Positions 43,277-54,112 of a DNA stretch of 64,000 nt are shown piece after piece. Source of the stretch: Argyresthia goedartella (Eukaryota > Arthropoda > Insecta > Lepidoptera > Argyresthiidae); assembly GCA_949825045.1 (NCBI GenBank), contig OX463814.1, positions 33,560,383 through 33,624,382 on the forward strand, given 5' to 3'. Position numbers and translations under genes: made by a program. Within the stretch, counting starts at the first letter, position 1; every line of letters begins with the position of its first letter. The notes below the pieces were generated by a model. That model made no database searches, was not told the DNA's origin, and saw only the letters and a list, made by a program, of their open reading frames with translations.

Positions 43277-43307
<31 letters not shown>

Positions 43308-43544
43308 ATGCGAACTTTATCTGGTTCGGGGAACCACAACACACTCAGCTATATAGACAATCCTGAGGGAAACCCGAATACATTCCAGATGGACTGCGAT
43401 TTAATTTCAATACCCTATCCAAACGTGTTTACATTGCGAGGGCTTTCGTCTGTCAGTTGTCAAAAACTGCAAGGTTGGCAGCAACGTCAAATTCAAAATG
43501 GCCGTTCTGAAACCATCGATCGAATATCGATTTGGAATCGAACA
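42961..43544 (-). repeat. Bel-Pao 5' LTR (584 bp) with AAAT insertion
   Basis: It is identical in ends to the 3' LTR. At 43261-43309 it carries an AATGCGCTTATGC stretch and about eight AAAT units that the other LTR lacks (it reads ACGTAAATGC there). Confidence 0.95.
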
Positions 43545-43549
43545 GGGTA

Positions 43550-45177
43550 GTTTCAACAAAACTATTAACCTATCCAATACTGTGGAACTCTGGGGGATGC
43601 TATCAATATTCAAGTTTATTTGTGTGATTCTAGATTACACTCACCTAATCGTTGATCATTGCTGCTGCAAATATGTTTGAAGCACAGAACCTATTTGGAC
43701 CCTAAGGGTATTATTGCCGAGCGACAAACCCATTAATTAGCATGAAGAACCGAAAAACTAAGTATGAACCTCCCTTCCTCTATACATCTTGTAAGATTTT
43801 ACCATATTACGAGTAAAACGTGAATGTCTGAGTTGACTCAGAACAAGAACTAGAACTCAGAACATACTCCTGGACATGCGTGCTGCTGTATAACCCTCCT
43901 ATCACGTATGTAGAGCAACATAACATTACCGTATTTCGTTCCCTGGGGCCCGATTCTGCTAGCACTATGACGGCTCAATAGCAATGATGTGACGATGACA
44001 CGGTCCCCTTTTGGCGTTAGCTAATAAATTTTACAAGTAACATAATTTCTTCGAGTAATGATATAAATGAACAAAGTGACGTCTCCGGAACATTATTATT
44101 AGTACTTGTGTCCAACTTAACTTACAAATCGTTGTACCTACATATTTAAACTGACTTCATATTCAAGATAACTATTTATTTCAACTTACATAACCTACCC
44201 GTTATGGTAGGGTATGTGTGTTGAAAGAAAGATACCCAAAAATGTATATTAAAAGAATACGAATGTAAACTAAAGTGACAGCGTTAATTAATTTAAAAAA
44301 TAATGTAGCGCCACATAAAAATTGTTTAAAAATGAACTAGGGTATTTTGACAAAAACATGTTCGAGGAGAGTTTTACGAATACATAATATTCACATGTTT
44401 AATGCAATTTCGCACTGAAATTTGTTAGGCTTTCAGAATAACAGAAAAAAATGAAACAATTTAGTGGTATTTTCGCAATTAAATTTTGATCAAATCACGT
44501 TTTCCTTCAGTGAGAATCTTAATCAAATAGGCAAAAAACGTAAACGTTTAAAAATTATATCTGTAGATGAGTTTGTAGCGGAGTAAATGGATTCTAAAAA
44601 ATCACTTTATTTTTTTGTGTCACCTCAACTGTTAGGAAGCCGCATACAGCGGGGCGGCGACGGCGACGCGGCGGCAGCGCGGCGCCACGGGCGCGATTTT
44701 AGGGAACTATTCACGAAAACACAACGCGTACCGGCGGGTCGTGGCGGCCCGGCAGCGCGCGACTCTATGACACTGTCCGGCGCGCCATGCTGCCCGCAGA
44801 ATTGGTTTACGCTGCCTTAGTACAATCAGGGCCCTGTGCAAATGGGGGCTAATTTCATTACGCGCGGACCCAACGAATCGTGTGATAACTTTAGCGATGT
44901 TACCTCGAGCAAGAGCGCCCTTGGGACAAACCCGATGTTTGTGGAAACAGACACATGTACAATTTTGTTGTGTATTTGCGTAGCATTTATGTTTGCAGAC
45001 ATACGCTCGTTAAGTAGTTTTACCTGTTTTGATAACTTTGGTTTGGTGGGAGTGGTCTGGGAGGAATAGTTTGTACCCTTAGTTTTGTTATTTAAGCTGA
45101 AACAAAGGGGTTTGAACAGTTTTGTATCGAAGCTGGCATAGTTACTAGCGTGGAGCGAAAATATGGTATGTGCCAGA
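43550..45177. other. Unassigned sequence with a CpG-rich patch
   Basis: 44640-44820 is very GC- and CpG-rich (GGCGGCGACGGCGACGCGGC, GGCAGCGCGGCGCCACGGGC) inside AT-rich DNA. A 77-codon open frame covers it (44587-44820) with no known domain. It could be a first exon or promoter patch of a host gene, or part of an element. Confidence 0.4.
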
Positions 45178-45580
45178 TAATAGTAGTTTATGTGACTGCT
45201 ACATAATGGAGGGCATTAAAACTCGAGAGTATAATAATATCAGTCGAGAGTTTTAATGCCTAATTATGTACAGTTACATGTTTATGTAACTGTACATACA
45301 CATGTAACTGCACTGTAACTAGTGTTAGTTTATCTACACACATATCATAAGCTCTCTTTGATGTGTTCAGGAACCGCATGTTTGACCGGCATTGTGGTTC
45401 TGCAGTTGTTTAGCTTGTTCTGTAGCACCAACTTCGGGCGTTCTAAATTTGAATGTCATTATATGTAGAAAAACTACACATTTTTTACGAGTTTTTACCA
45501 AGTAGTTTAACATAATGCTGATCGTAACGTGCGGTTTTTGAACGCAGTAAAGAGGGTTTATGATACGTGTGTAGATAAAT
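45178..45580 (+). mobile_element. Family X composite repeat, copy 2
   Basis: The foldback part is at 45178-45290 (GGCATTAAAACTCGAGAGT and its inverse). It is followed by an extra TGTAACTGTACAT palindrome, then the terminal-repeat part 45327-45580 (TTTATCTACACACATATCAT ... ATGATACGTGTGTAGATAAA). It lacks the second GGCGTCGGCG block found in copy 1. Confidence 0.75.
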
Positions 45581-45904
45581 GATTATAAAGCTTACAATTA
45601 CAATTACAATCTTCTCGTGAACGCGATAGGTACCTAAGCTTATTAGGTATTTAATGTCATTTTGGGTTCGTTATTGTGTCCTCCGTTTAAACAATACAAA
45701 AAAAAACAATTGACGGCGGCGGGTGCCGATATGATTTACGTTTGCAGACCAACAGGGCGCGCTGCAGTACCCAGGATAGTTGAAGCTTGAGGGCTTCTCA
45801 GAAACTATTTTGCCATTTTCGATTAAGTTATTGTTTTTTGCCGAAAGGTTTCATTATTGTGTTGGGGCTTATACATTGATTATAGTCATGCATATGTAGC
45901 CAGG
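45581..45904. other. Unassigned sequence
   Basis: Nothing is recognised. Confidence 0.3.
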
Positions 45905-46090
45905 CCCTTTTAACCGATTTCAAAAAAGGAGGAGGTTCCCAATTAGTCTGTTTTTTTGTGTGTTTGTTATGCGATTAGTCCGTCAATTATGAACCGATTT
46001 CGATTATTCTTATTTTGATTGGTAGGTCATACTACAGAGGTAGTCCCACACTAATTTTATCAAAATTGATTTAACGCTTTTAAAAAAAAT
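45905..46090 (+). repeat. GGAGGAGGTT interspersed repeat
   Basis: It opens ACCGATTTCAAAAAAGGAGG, AGGTTCCCAATTAGTCTGT and continues TTATGAACCGATTTCGATTA. I recall this opening as very common in moth and butterfly genomes. A truncated inverse copy lies at 63283-63325. Confidence 0.6.
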
Positions 46091-46558
46091 CAACAATAAA
46101 ATAAAATATGTACACAGATGACGTTTTGGTTTGTGGTTCTGTGCAGCAACAGTTTTGATGAGGACTTTTCATGTAAATACACTTCATTAGCATCCCGACA
46201 GGGGAGGAAGAAATAGGGTTTGATCTTGAAGTCGTTTTTTTTTATGTTTTTAACTTGGTGAATTATATCGTACGGGGAGAACCATAGTTGCGCTCACCTT
46301 GCGTTGTTTTGTTGAATATAACTAATTAGAGACAGGGTACATAATGTACCAAAACGTATGGCAAATAGCGTGACGCTATACTGTTGTTGTAATAAGAGCT
46401 GTAATATGTAATGGAACATAAAGTCTAACCGCAAAAAAAAACTACTGTTGACCTCTTCTTTAAAATAAATATGTATATTAGGATTTTACGTCTGTTTGAG
46501 GTTAAACTATGTGTAACTTTTTTTTTGTAACACGAATAATGATTTTCTTGGGTTGAAT
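46091..46558. other. Unassigned sequence
   Basis: A weak family Y word (ATAGCGTGACGCTATACTGT) sits at 46366-46386. Nothing else is recognised. Confidence 0.35.
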
Positions 46559-46990
46559 AGATACATACATACAGTACGATTATTTTAACTTTGCCACTCG
46601 ACACTTCTCGGCTTTTTTCAAATCTTTAACTTTTTTCTGATTTTTTCCTTAATATACTCTTCAATACAATTTTGTGCCAAATTTCAAGTTTTCAGGCCAT
46701 CTGATCACTTTCACTTGACAACCGGTTTAGCGTAGCGGTCCTGGGTTCTGATCCCGGTAAGGGCAAATATTTGTGTGACAACATAAATATTTGTTTCTTA
46801 GTCTTGGATATTTTCTATGTATTTACATAAGTATTTATCTCTATAAATATATCGTCGTCGAGTACCCATAACAAAAGCCATATTGAGCTTAGTATGGGCC
46901 TAGTTCGATTTGTGTAAGATTGACCTCTAATATTTATATTTATTATATTTATATTTCAGCGACTAAAATCGGGAAGTGTACTTCATATGT
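46559..46990 (+). repeat. Family U, copy 1, split by SINE-C
   Basis: The left part is 46559-46713 (ACGATTATTTTAACTTTGCC, ACTCGACACTTCTCGGC, CTTAATATACTCTTCAATAC). It continues after SINE-C with AGCGACTAAAATCGGGAAG at 46958. Copies at 52787 and 53379 read through the junction. Confidence 0.7.
46714..46953 (+). mobile_element. SINE-C inserted into family U
   Basis: It is flanked by TTTCA at 46709-46713 and 46954-46958. The degenerate tRNA-like head (AACCGGTTTAGCGTAGCGGT) has a GGGTTCTGATCCCGGTAAGG B-box region. The body carries AGTCTTGGATATTTTCTATG, TCGTCGTCGAGTACCCATAA and TATTGAGCTTAGTATGGGCC. The wording matches a SINE that I recall as abundant in Lepidoptera. Confidence 0.75.
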
Positions 46991-47033
46991 ACTGTACATA
47001 TAAAGATTATATACTTGTCTTAAAAGTTAAATA

Positions 47034-47187
47034 ATAATAATAATAATAATAATTATACCTTGGACACTATTGACACACATTGATCTAGCCCCAAACTAGG
47101 CTTCCCTGTATCTTGGGTACTAGACAACGATACACATACTTATATAGATAAATATTATACTTAGATAGATAAACAACCATGACTAGG
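47034..47187 (-). mobile_element. SINE-A, copy 6, head missing
   Basis: A TAATAA tail, ATTATACCTTGGACACTATT, CTAGCCCCAAACTAGGCTTC and AACAACCATGACTAGG are followed by a stop before the tRNA-like head. Confidence 0.8.
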
Positions 47188-47269
47188 TATAAGGATGGTA
47201 TAATTATTTGTTTTTCAAACTGAATTTAACTGAATTTATATTGAGGGGCATCTGATAACTTACCCACCG

Positions 47270-47610
47270 ACGGGCACGAGCCTTTACCCGGATACGAGTA
47301 AGATTGAGCCATACTCCACAACGCTGGCTCAGTGCGGGTTGATGGAGGGATGTCGGGCTACTGGCCCACCCAGCAGAAGTCGTCCAGCCGTCAGTCAGAA
47401 GTTATCAAGCTGCCCCTTTTACGACTACAACCACCGAGTAGCGATAATCGCCGGGGCCAAAAGCTTGACGTGTCATCCGAAACACGGAAGCGCCCGAGAC
47501 AAATGCGACATAGAAGCAGACACCCATCCAGTGCCCGTCTCGCCCAGATGTTGCTACCAGCACGATCGTTTCCGATGTGCGAATACAGCTAGGCCACGAA
47601 CACTTCTTCG
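47270..47610. repeat. Repeat shared with 9170-9335
   Basis: 47465-47605 shares CACCCATCCAGTGCCCGTCT and CAGATGTTGCTACC-like words with 9170-9335. The upstream part (GATACGAGTAAGATTGAGCC) has no second copy here. It is GC-rich and open in two frames without a recognisable domain. Confidence 0.5.
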
Positions 47611-48006
47611 GAGGGGCATATAAATCATTTTATATGGGTTGGCTAAAGCGTCGAGTAAAAGCCCGCCGCCGTCGGTTGGGATACAAATGGGCTACATGTA
47701 TTTACTTGCTAATAGGATACTGGTATGTAGGTACCAATTAGCATTCTTACATAATAGCAACGACAGTCCCGGTCGGCCGTGAAACACTGTCCACATGATT
47801 ACCATAAATGATTAAACAGGAGGGAGGTGCTATTGTTTCGAAAATTGTAGTTGGTCGTGTATGACTGCAGAACAATTAAGCCGGCCACACACTATGCTAC
47901 TGCCTGATAAACGAGCAATTAAGTTCATTGATCCGCTAAGAAAGCATATCCGATTTGAAGTTTGCCATCGTGACTTTGCGCGGCAAACGTCAATACGCAA
48001 AAAATT
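47611..48006. other. Unassigned sequence
   Basis: Nothing is recognised. Confidence 0.3.
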
Positions 48007-48210
48007 TTGACCGAGCGAGCGAAGCCGAAGCGACGATGAGTCCTTTCGAGATTGTCCAAAATGTTTTTGTCCGTCTCTTTGTTCTCGCCTACAGGTCGCA
48101 TTTTTCAACCGATTTTGACGAAAATTGGTACATAAGTTCCTTGATTTATCTTTAAAAAAGATAGATCTCAATTTTTAATTGGGGGGAAATAGGGGGAAAA
48201 AGAGTAATCT
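48007..48210 (+). repeat. Family V repeat, copy 2
   Basis: It begins TTGACCGAGCGAGCGAAG as at 25842, then GTCCGTCTCTTTGTTCTCGC, a GAAAATTGGTACATAAGTTC block and TTGGGGGGAAATAGGGGG. It is diverged from copy 1 beyond the head. Confidence 0.55.
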
Positions 48211-48894
48211 TGCAGTAGCGTTATTTATCGACGGATTTGAATCAAATTTCAGAAGCTAATTAAGGACTTTGTTCGACACAAGATTATGTGAAAAAATAAA
48301 ACAAAAGGGGATAGGAGCAGGAAGCATGTCAGGATATTTTCGACTCCCCTGTAACTATGTTGTAGATAAAGTTAGATCGATATTTACCGACATGGTATTT
48401 ACCGACAAGGCTGGCTGGATGGCTGACATGTCAGTTATTATCGCTTATTTAAAACTCTGAAATGGTTCTACTAAGCCAGTAGAAAAGAAAAATTATTGAA
48501 TATATATGGGCTCGCGATGTCCAGAACCACTAGTCTTAGAGGGGTCAATGTAGTTATTCCACTTGGTTCTTACAGCCTCTCACGTCCTCGCGGGTATTGC
48601 TAAGGAGAACATATAATACTCAAGACGTTAATTTCCAGGTTATGGTCAGAGAAAACCTGACCAAATTGTGATCTTTCAAATACACTTGATACTGGCTACA
48701 TTAACCTCAAAAAAGGTTAGCCCGCCAAATTAAAAGAAGGAGAAAAAGAAGTTGTTTATTTCACGTCACTCTATTAAGATATAATATGAATTTATTTATT
48801 TATTTTATTTATTGATTTTAAAAAACCCAAAGCTAAATATATGTAAGTCAAGCAAGTAAATAAATCTTAATACTAATAAGCCAGGATTCACATT
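48211..48894. other. Unassigned sequence
   Basis: It is AT-rich with short TTTATT runs. No gene is recognised. Confidence 0.35.
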
Positions 48895-49085
48895 TTTTAA
48901 CCCAAATATATTATGACCCCACACTAGTACATACCCTGTGTCGTGCGAACCAGAAACAACGACATCATACACATATAAACATCGAAGACCTGGGGTTTTT
49001 TTCTTTATCCCCAGCCGCAGATCGAACCCAGGACCTCTTGCATGGTAGGTAGAGCCACAACCTCAGCGCCACAGAGGTCGTATAC
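48895..49085 (-). mobile_element. SINE-B, copy 2
   Basis: On the minus strand: GACCTCTGTGGCGCTGAGGT, CATGCAAGAGGTCCTGGGTT (B-box GGGTTCGATC), GATGTCGTTGTTTCTGGTTC, GCACGACACAGGGTATG and CTAGTGTGGGGTCATAAT. Confidence 0.8.
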
Positions 49086-51056
49086 ATAAATACAGTAGTA
49101 AAAAAGTTGAAAAATTACTATTAATGCGCAAGTGAGATGAGCAGATGTGGTGTGCAGATTGTGTGCAGCTTATATATCCTGAAGGAACCGGAGGCTCCGT
49201 TAACACTTCATCGCACACCACAGTATGTCCCAATGGAACCGGCCACCCCAAAGAGTCCAGGACCAGCATCACTTAGTCGCACGAATCACTATTGTTTTTG
49301 TCATTGTACATCATAAATAATACGTAAACGAGTAAAAACTTTAACTAGTATGCGCAGAAATGAATTATTTTGAAACTTTTCAAGCCAAGCATTAAAACAA
49401 ACTTCTAGCTTAGCTAGAACTAAGCAACATAAAAAAAATGGTGCATTTTAAGATTTACCGCCGAAACTGAAAAAAAATGTCAGGCGCATTTATAAATTTA
49501 GACTCAGACTCACCACCACTCATGCGACGAAAGTGAAACTATGTTAATTGGCAAACGACGTTAGCAGCGCGGTTATCGGACTAGGTTTGTGATGGGGACT
49601 TTACCAACGCAATGCAAGAATTTTGCGTTTCATTACTACAAATCAACAAAAAAAAAAACAGGTTTTCAAAATCCTAGCTGGAAAACTAATGAGTTCCTAA
49701 ACTTGAAACTTTTAGAATCTTATTAAGAATGGCCGTAACTATCACAAAACCCTGGTCAACGGCCCTCTTTCTAAAGTCTAGCCCACGGGACGTCGGATAA
49801 TGTTTATGGTAACTGACTTATATCATTGGTACATGGTCAGCACCGGATTCGAACATGCGTATCCTGCAAACATAAAACCCACTAGAATACGAAGCTCTTT
49901 AAATAATCATAAACCTAGTTAAAATTTCGTGACAAAAATACTAACTGAGCGACAGCCCTATGAGACGCTTCTTCGCACTTCAGTATTTTAGTCGCAAACT
50001 TGGGTTTTTGTTCATCTTATTTATAATATCCCATTATATTTTATAGCTTATGCCTGACCGGCCTTATAATCGAGCGAAACGACGCACAGCCGTCTGCGAC
50101 CGATAGTAATTATCGAATTGGAAATCAGATTTCACAACTTTCACACCACTAAGCCTTATAGGACTCTATTAAAATATTCAATAAAATCAACAGATTATCG
50201 AATTTAACTACAACAAACATAGCGTCACGCTTTTTCCCATACGGGGAAATATATATGTATTTCAATTAGGTGAATGTTCCATCACACACACATTTAAAAA
50301 AAAAACAATAATGAAATTTCTTGTATCATAAAAAAAAACAATACAATAATAATAGCAATACAATTTCATCAAAATTTTATAATAATTTCAATAATTCAAT
50401 GATAACAATTCGAATAATTCAATGAAAATTTCTTCATCTATGTATTTCTACATAACAAATACAATATTAATGATAAAGACAAAACATGATCACCCATGTG
50501 AACTCCATCAGAGAACAGCCAAATAAATGAGTATGTGTTCTATCCGTTATTTAATTAATTAGAACCAGAGCCCGCACCACCGGCCCTTCCCGCAGCAAGC
50601 TTGTTCTTAGCATTAGCACTAACGGCACTCGGAATAGCGAGTGACTTTTTCCCCTAAGGGGCTTCAGGTAGTTGTATGATAAATGCTCCATTTACCGGGA
50701 CGCCTACCGCAGCCGTGATAGGCATGAAAGCTTCCTCAAGATGTCTTCCATCTGTTATGGAGTAATAAATAAATGAGTTACCAATCATCATCGGCAGCTT
50801 GTTTCCGCCCACCTCCTTCTAGTGCCAATCAAATTCAGGTTTTTCCCGCGTTTTGGTAATCCGAGTCACCCAAACCTTAATAAAAACCGAATAATTTTTG
50901 CCATTTTCTAGCAGCATTGGCCTAAATCCTTTAATCTGAAAATTGGTATCGTGGTCACGTTTTCGGTCCTTAATTATGGAGTTAATGAGATCGGGACCTG
51001 ACCTGCTTAGCGGCGATCAGCGTGATCAGATAGAGGTCAGTAAATTACAATAGTAA
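49086..51056. other. Unassigned sequence
   Basis: A family Y end in reverse (GCGTCACGCTTTTTCCCATA) lies at 50222-50247. 50260-50480 is very A/T-rich. No gene is recognised. Confidence 0.4.
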
Positions 51057-51200
51057 GTGGGTACAGTCGAAAAAAGGATGCTGAGATCTACTCGTAAACC
51101 CGTCGGATGTTCCGACGATATCATAAATTCGACAGGATGTCGCTGGAAGTGGTTGGCACGGGAACGTGAGGTTTGTTGCCATCAAGAAAAGACCTATGCT
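51057..51200 (+). pseudogene. Possible RTE-like LINE tail
   Basis: The plus strand reads RKPVGCSDDIINSTGCRWKW, then LAREREV and TYAELEV. The SDDI ... GCRW ... RERE spacing resembles the GRP--RW-DD ... W---A-DR tail of RTE-type LINEs. It is diverged and short. Confidence 0.4.
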
Positions 51201-51649
51201 GAGCTTGAGGTTCTAAACATAACAATTGCACATATTGCTGTATCTTGTAGCGACCGTCGAAGGACTTTCTGATATCCTTGGCGAACAATCGATCTCCCGT
51301 ATGTTTAGCCAGTAATTGAATAATCACTATTTTTTGTCTGGGAAGACTAGTTCAGAGCCCGGTCACGAAGTTATATTAAGGAACTGAATCTTGTTACGAA
51401 AATGTATCCCAAGTATAAATAAAAATAAATAAATAAATGTACTCCTTTAATATCGTATTGGCATTTACCCCGATATGTGTAGAATTAAGCCACTCAAATA
51501 TACAACCTGAGAACAACTGTTATACGGAGGTGTTAAAGACGAACCAGCAGAATAAAGTTTGATAGTCTCCGCACATGTTAAAACTAAAATGCGGCAGGTA
51601 AGCTTGATGTGCTGTAGGCTGTACATTAAAGCAGTGTTTTTCTTCGCGA

Positions 51650-51920
51650 TCAATCATAATACACCCACTGCTGAGCATAGGCCTCTTCTCCAGAGCGCCA
51701 ATCCACCGATCCTTTTATATCCGCATCCATTAAGATCCTGTCGACTTGATGATATTGTCGGACCATCAGGCAGATGGTTATCCCACTGAACTTGTCGCTA
51801 CCCCTGGCCACCACTCTGTGACTGCTTTGGTCCACCGTCCGTCATCCCGTCTAAACAAGTGTCCCGCCCATTTCCACCTCAGTACCGTTATCCGCTTACC
51901 TACATCTTCGACCTTCGTAC
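51650..51920 (-). pseudogene. RTE-like LINE C-terminal remnant
   Basis: The minus strand reads KVEDVGKRITVLRWKWAGH, RRDDGRWTKAVTEWWPG, then stops and WSDNIIKSTGS, and in another frame GEEAYAQQWV near 51660. These are the KWAGH ... W-DD ... EEAYAQQW series of the RTE-type LINE C-terminus. Stops and frame changes make it dead. It is closely related to 24758-24913. Confidence 0.75.
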
Positions 51921-52343
51921 TTCACGATCAATACTAAGCAGGTACTAGAGGCCCCATAAAACAACGATAATACTGTATCGTGCGGCCTAATAGCCAATAT
52001 CTGGTGCCCAAATTGTTTACGTAATTGTATTCCTTCGGGCTATCGTAATACTCATACATTCCTAATCACATTATTGGGTCTACGTGCACATTGTAATAGT
52101 AAGACAAAGGAAGTCAGACTAAGGGCAACCTGAACCAGACGTTTGACTGCCGCTAAGTGTACTTTAAACACAGTTTAAGAACAACACGACTTAATTACGT
52201 AGTCAAGCACGCCAAGAATATGGCCAAAACAGTCTTTTGAAAATCTCAAGTTACGCGAAAGGGACATAGCTATTCGTCGATCTGCCAGCCTTTTCTAAAC
52301 AAGAAACAAGGAGAAGAAGACTGACGCATAACTCTGTTCTTAC
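51921..52343. other. Unassigned sequence
   Basis: Nothing is recognised. Confidence 0.3.
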
Positions 52344-52555
52344 TATAGCTTGTCAAATTCGTACGTAGCACTCCCATGGTCTGCGGGCGACGAGGGACGA
52401 CAGATGCGGGGCCGGGAAAGAAGAGCGCGGGCTGTTCCTACTACGCACCCCGCCTCCGGCCACGCTCTTCTTTCCCGCCCTCGCAGGCCGCCATCTTTCG
52501 TCCCCCGCCGCCCGCAGACCATGGGAGTGCTAAGTACGAATTTGAACGAGCTATA
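52344..52555. mobile_element. GC-rich foldback MITE (212 bp)
   Basis: The element is nearly one palindrome: CAAATTCGTACGTAGCACTC, CCATGGTCTGCGGGCGACGA ... GGGAAAGAAGAGCG, then CGCTCTTCTTTCCCGCC ... CGCAGACCATGGGAGTGCTA, AGTACGAATTTG. It is bounded by TATAGCT / AGCTATA, so a TA target is possible. It is far more GC-rich than its surroundings. Confidence 0.85.
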
Positions 52556-52786
52556 TTGACAGATGTCAAATACTGCTTCTAAGAATGACTCCATTTTAGA
52601 TTGTAAATCAGGCGTGTCATCACGCAGTCTGTTTTGTAAAAAAGTAATCAAAAAAAAATCTTTACATGTAAAGGTATAAAAATGCCGTCTCGCAGATTCA
52701 ATCCTAAACCCAGTCGGATATAATTTTTTCAGTACCCATCTATGGGTACTGCAAAAATTGGTACTGAGAACTATGCCATAAATTGT

Positions 52787-52960
52787 TACAGTAAGATTAT
52801 TTCAACTCTACGGCTGGACACTATCGGCTTTTTTTTTTGTAAATCAAACTGTTTTCAGATTTTCCCTTAATAAACTCTTCATGATACTCCTCAGTGCCTT
52901 ATTTCACGTATCCAAGGCATCTTATTCACTTTCAGTGACTAAAACCGAGAAATTTCGAGT
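52787..52960 (+). repeat. Family U, copy 2
   Basis: AAGATTATTTCAACTCTACG, ACACTATCGGCTTTT, TTTTCAGATTTTCCCTTAAT, ATTCACTTTCAGTGACTAAA. It is uninterrupted across the SINE-C site. Confidence 0.65.
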
Positions 52961-53217
52961 TAACAACATTTTATAGTGACCCTATCAATATAAGACATCT
53001 TTATGTCTTAGCAATCGCGCTCCGATCCGCGAGAAAGAGAGATTAATTCTCCGTAAGGCACTTCGAGCCAGTGAAGTAGGTACAGTTACACCTACTTGTA
53101 CCGACTGCGCAGCTAACACCACGCCTTTGTCCTACCTGAGTCCAAACCAATAAAAATACACGCACAACTGGCTTGGAACGGTTATACTGAAATGTTTAAC
53201 GAAATCTTCGAGTATTT
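52961..53217. other. Unassigned sequence
   Basis: Nothing is recognised. Confidence 0.3.
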
Positions 53218-53330
53218 ACTCTTTTATCTACACACGTATCATAAACTCTCTTTACTGCGTCCAAAAACCGCACGTTATGTTACAGCATAATGATATACTA
53301 CTTAGTAAAAACTCATTTCTTATCTGTATA
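53218..53330 (-). mobile_element. Family X half element
   Basis: TTTTATCTACACACGTATCA, TAAACTCTCTTTACTGCGTC, CAAAAACCGCACGTTATG and ACTTAGTAAAAACTC are the right half of an X element in reverse. The other half is missing. Confidence 0.7.
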
Positions 53331-53378
53331 TTGAGTTACAGGAGGTCGAAAATGCCCTGTATGGCTTCGAGAAAAGGA

Positions 53379-53575
53379 TGCTACTGTACGATTATTTAAA
53401 CTTAACCACTCGACACTTCTTGGCGTCTTGATTTTTGTTTTAATTGTAAGTCAATTAACTGTTTTCAGATGTTTTCCTTAATATAATCTTCATGATACAC
53501 CTCTGTGTCAAATTTTATGTTTCCAGGACGTCTTGATCACTTTCAGCGGCTTAAACCTAAAAGTCTCGAGCGGTA
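53379..53575 (+). repeat. Family U, copy 3
   Basis: ACGATTATTTAAACTTAACC, ACTCGACACTTCTTGGCGTC, TTAATATAATCTTCATGATA and TTGATCACTTTCAGCGGCTT. Confidence 0.65.
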
Positions 53576-54016
53576 AAGTTACAATAATCGGCCTTTGCTC
53601 GACTTGCCGGGGGCACTGCCGTGCGCCCAGATTTGATTATTTTTGCTCGATAGCAAAGTCTCCTGAAGTGATCACAAAATCTGTTATTTACAAGATATTT
53701 TTCCAAGCCTGCTGGTTGTATCTAGTGACCGTTAAAAGTCTGGTGTAAGTTGGCCTTAATTTTGAAGCAGACGTCAGTACAGTAAATCATAGTTATAACC
53801 TAGCAGTAGGATCCAATCCCGGCAGGGGAAGGAAAATAAATCCCATGGATTTGGACGATGTTTGTTGTTTTTATATTTACATTATTTATACATACATTTG
53901 TGGCGTCACTGTTCCTGGTAGCAAAGTATTGACCTGTTAATAAATTGTTGTTCATGTGTAGCGTTTCTTACTGAAAAATTTCCCATTTTCATCGCTCTAC
54001 CCAGTTAGTTTCCATA
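53576..54016. other. Unassigned sequence
   Basis: Nothing is recognised. Confidence 0.3.
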
Positions 54017-54112
54017 GCTGTTAGATCCAATGTCATCCTGCAGGTACCTAATATTGGAAAATTATTAGCAATAAGGATAATTGGAGCTGCAGGATGATAC
54101 GGGTTTAACAGC
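54017..54112. repeat. Small foldback
   Basis: GCTGTTAGATCC and TGTCATCCTGCAG are matched in inverse by CTGCAGGATGATACGGGTTTAACAGC split as CTGCAGGATGATA and CGGGTTTAACAGC. About 26 bp per arm with a few mismatches. Confidence 0.6.

Larger units (their letters stand above)
36241..43544 (-). mobile_element. Bel-Pao LTR retrotransposon, 7.3 kb, degraded
   Basis: The LTRs begin TGTTC and end GAACA. The element is flanked by GGGTA at 36236-36240 and 43545-43549. In element order (minus strand) the parts are: 5' LTR 43544-42961, leader with primer-binding site, Gag 42416-40723, protease 40722-40144, RT/RNase H about 40180-37840, integrase about 37850-37068, C-terminal domain to 36816, 3' LTR 36783-36241. 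Five frame breaks are visible. The two LTRs differ by about 6 substitutions in roughly 535 aligned bases plus one large indel, so the insertion is young. Confidence 0.95.

Noticed and set aside
36241..43544. Endogenous retrovirus with an envelope gene
   Set aside because: No envelope-like frame lies between integrase and the 3' LTR; the pol stop is about 30 bp from the LTR and the domains are Bel-Pao.
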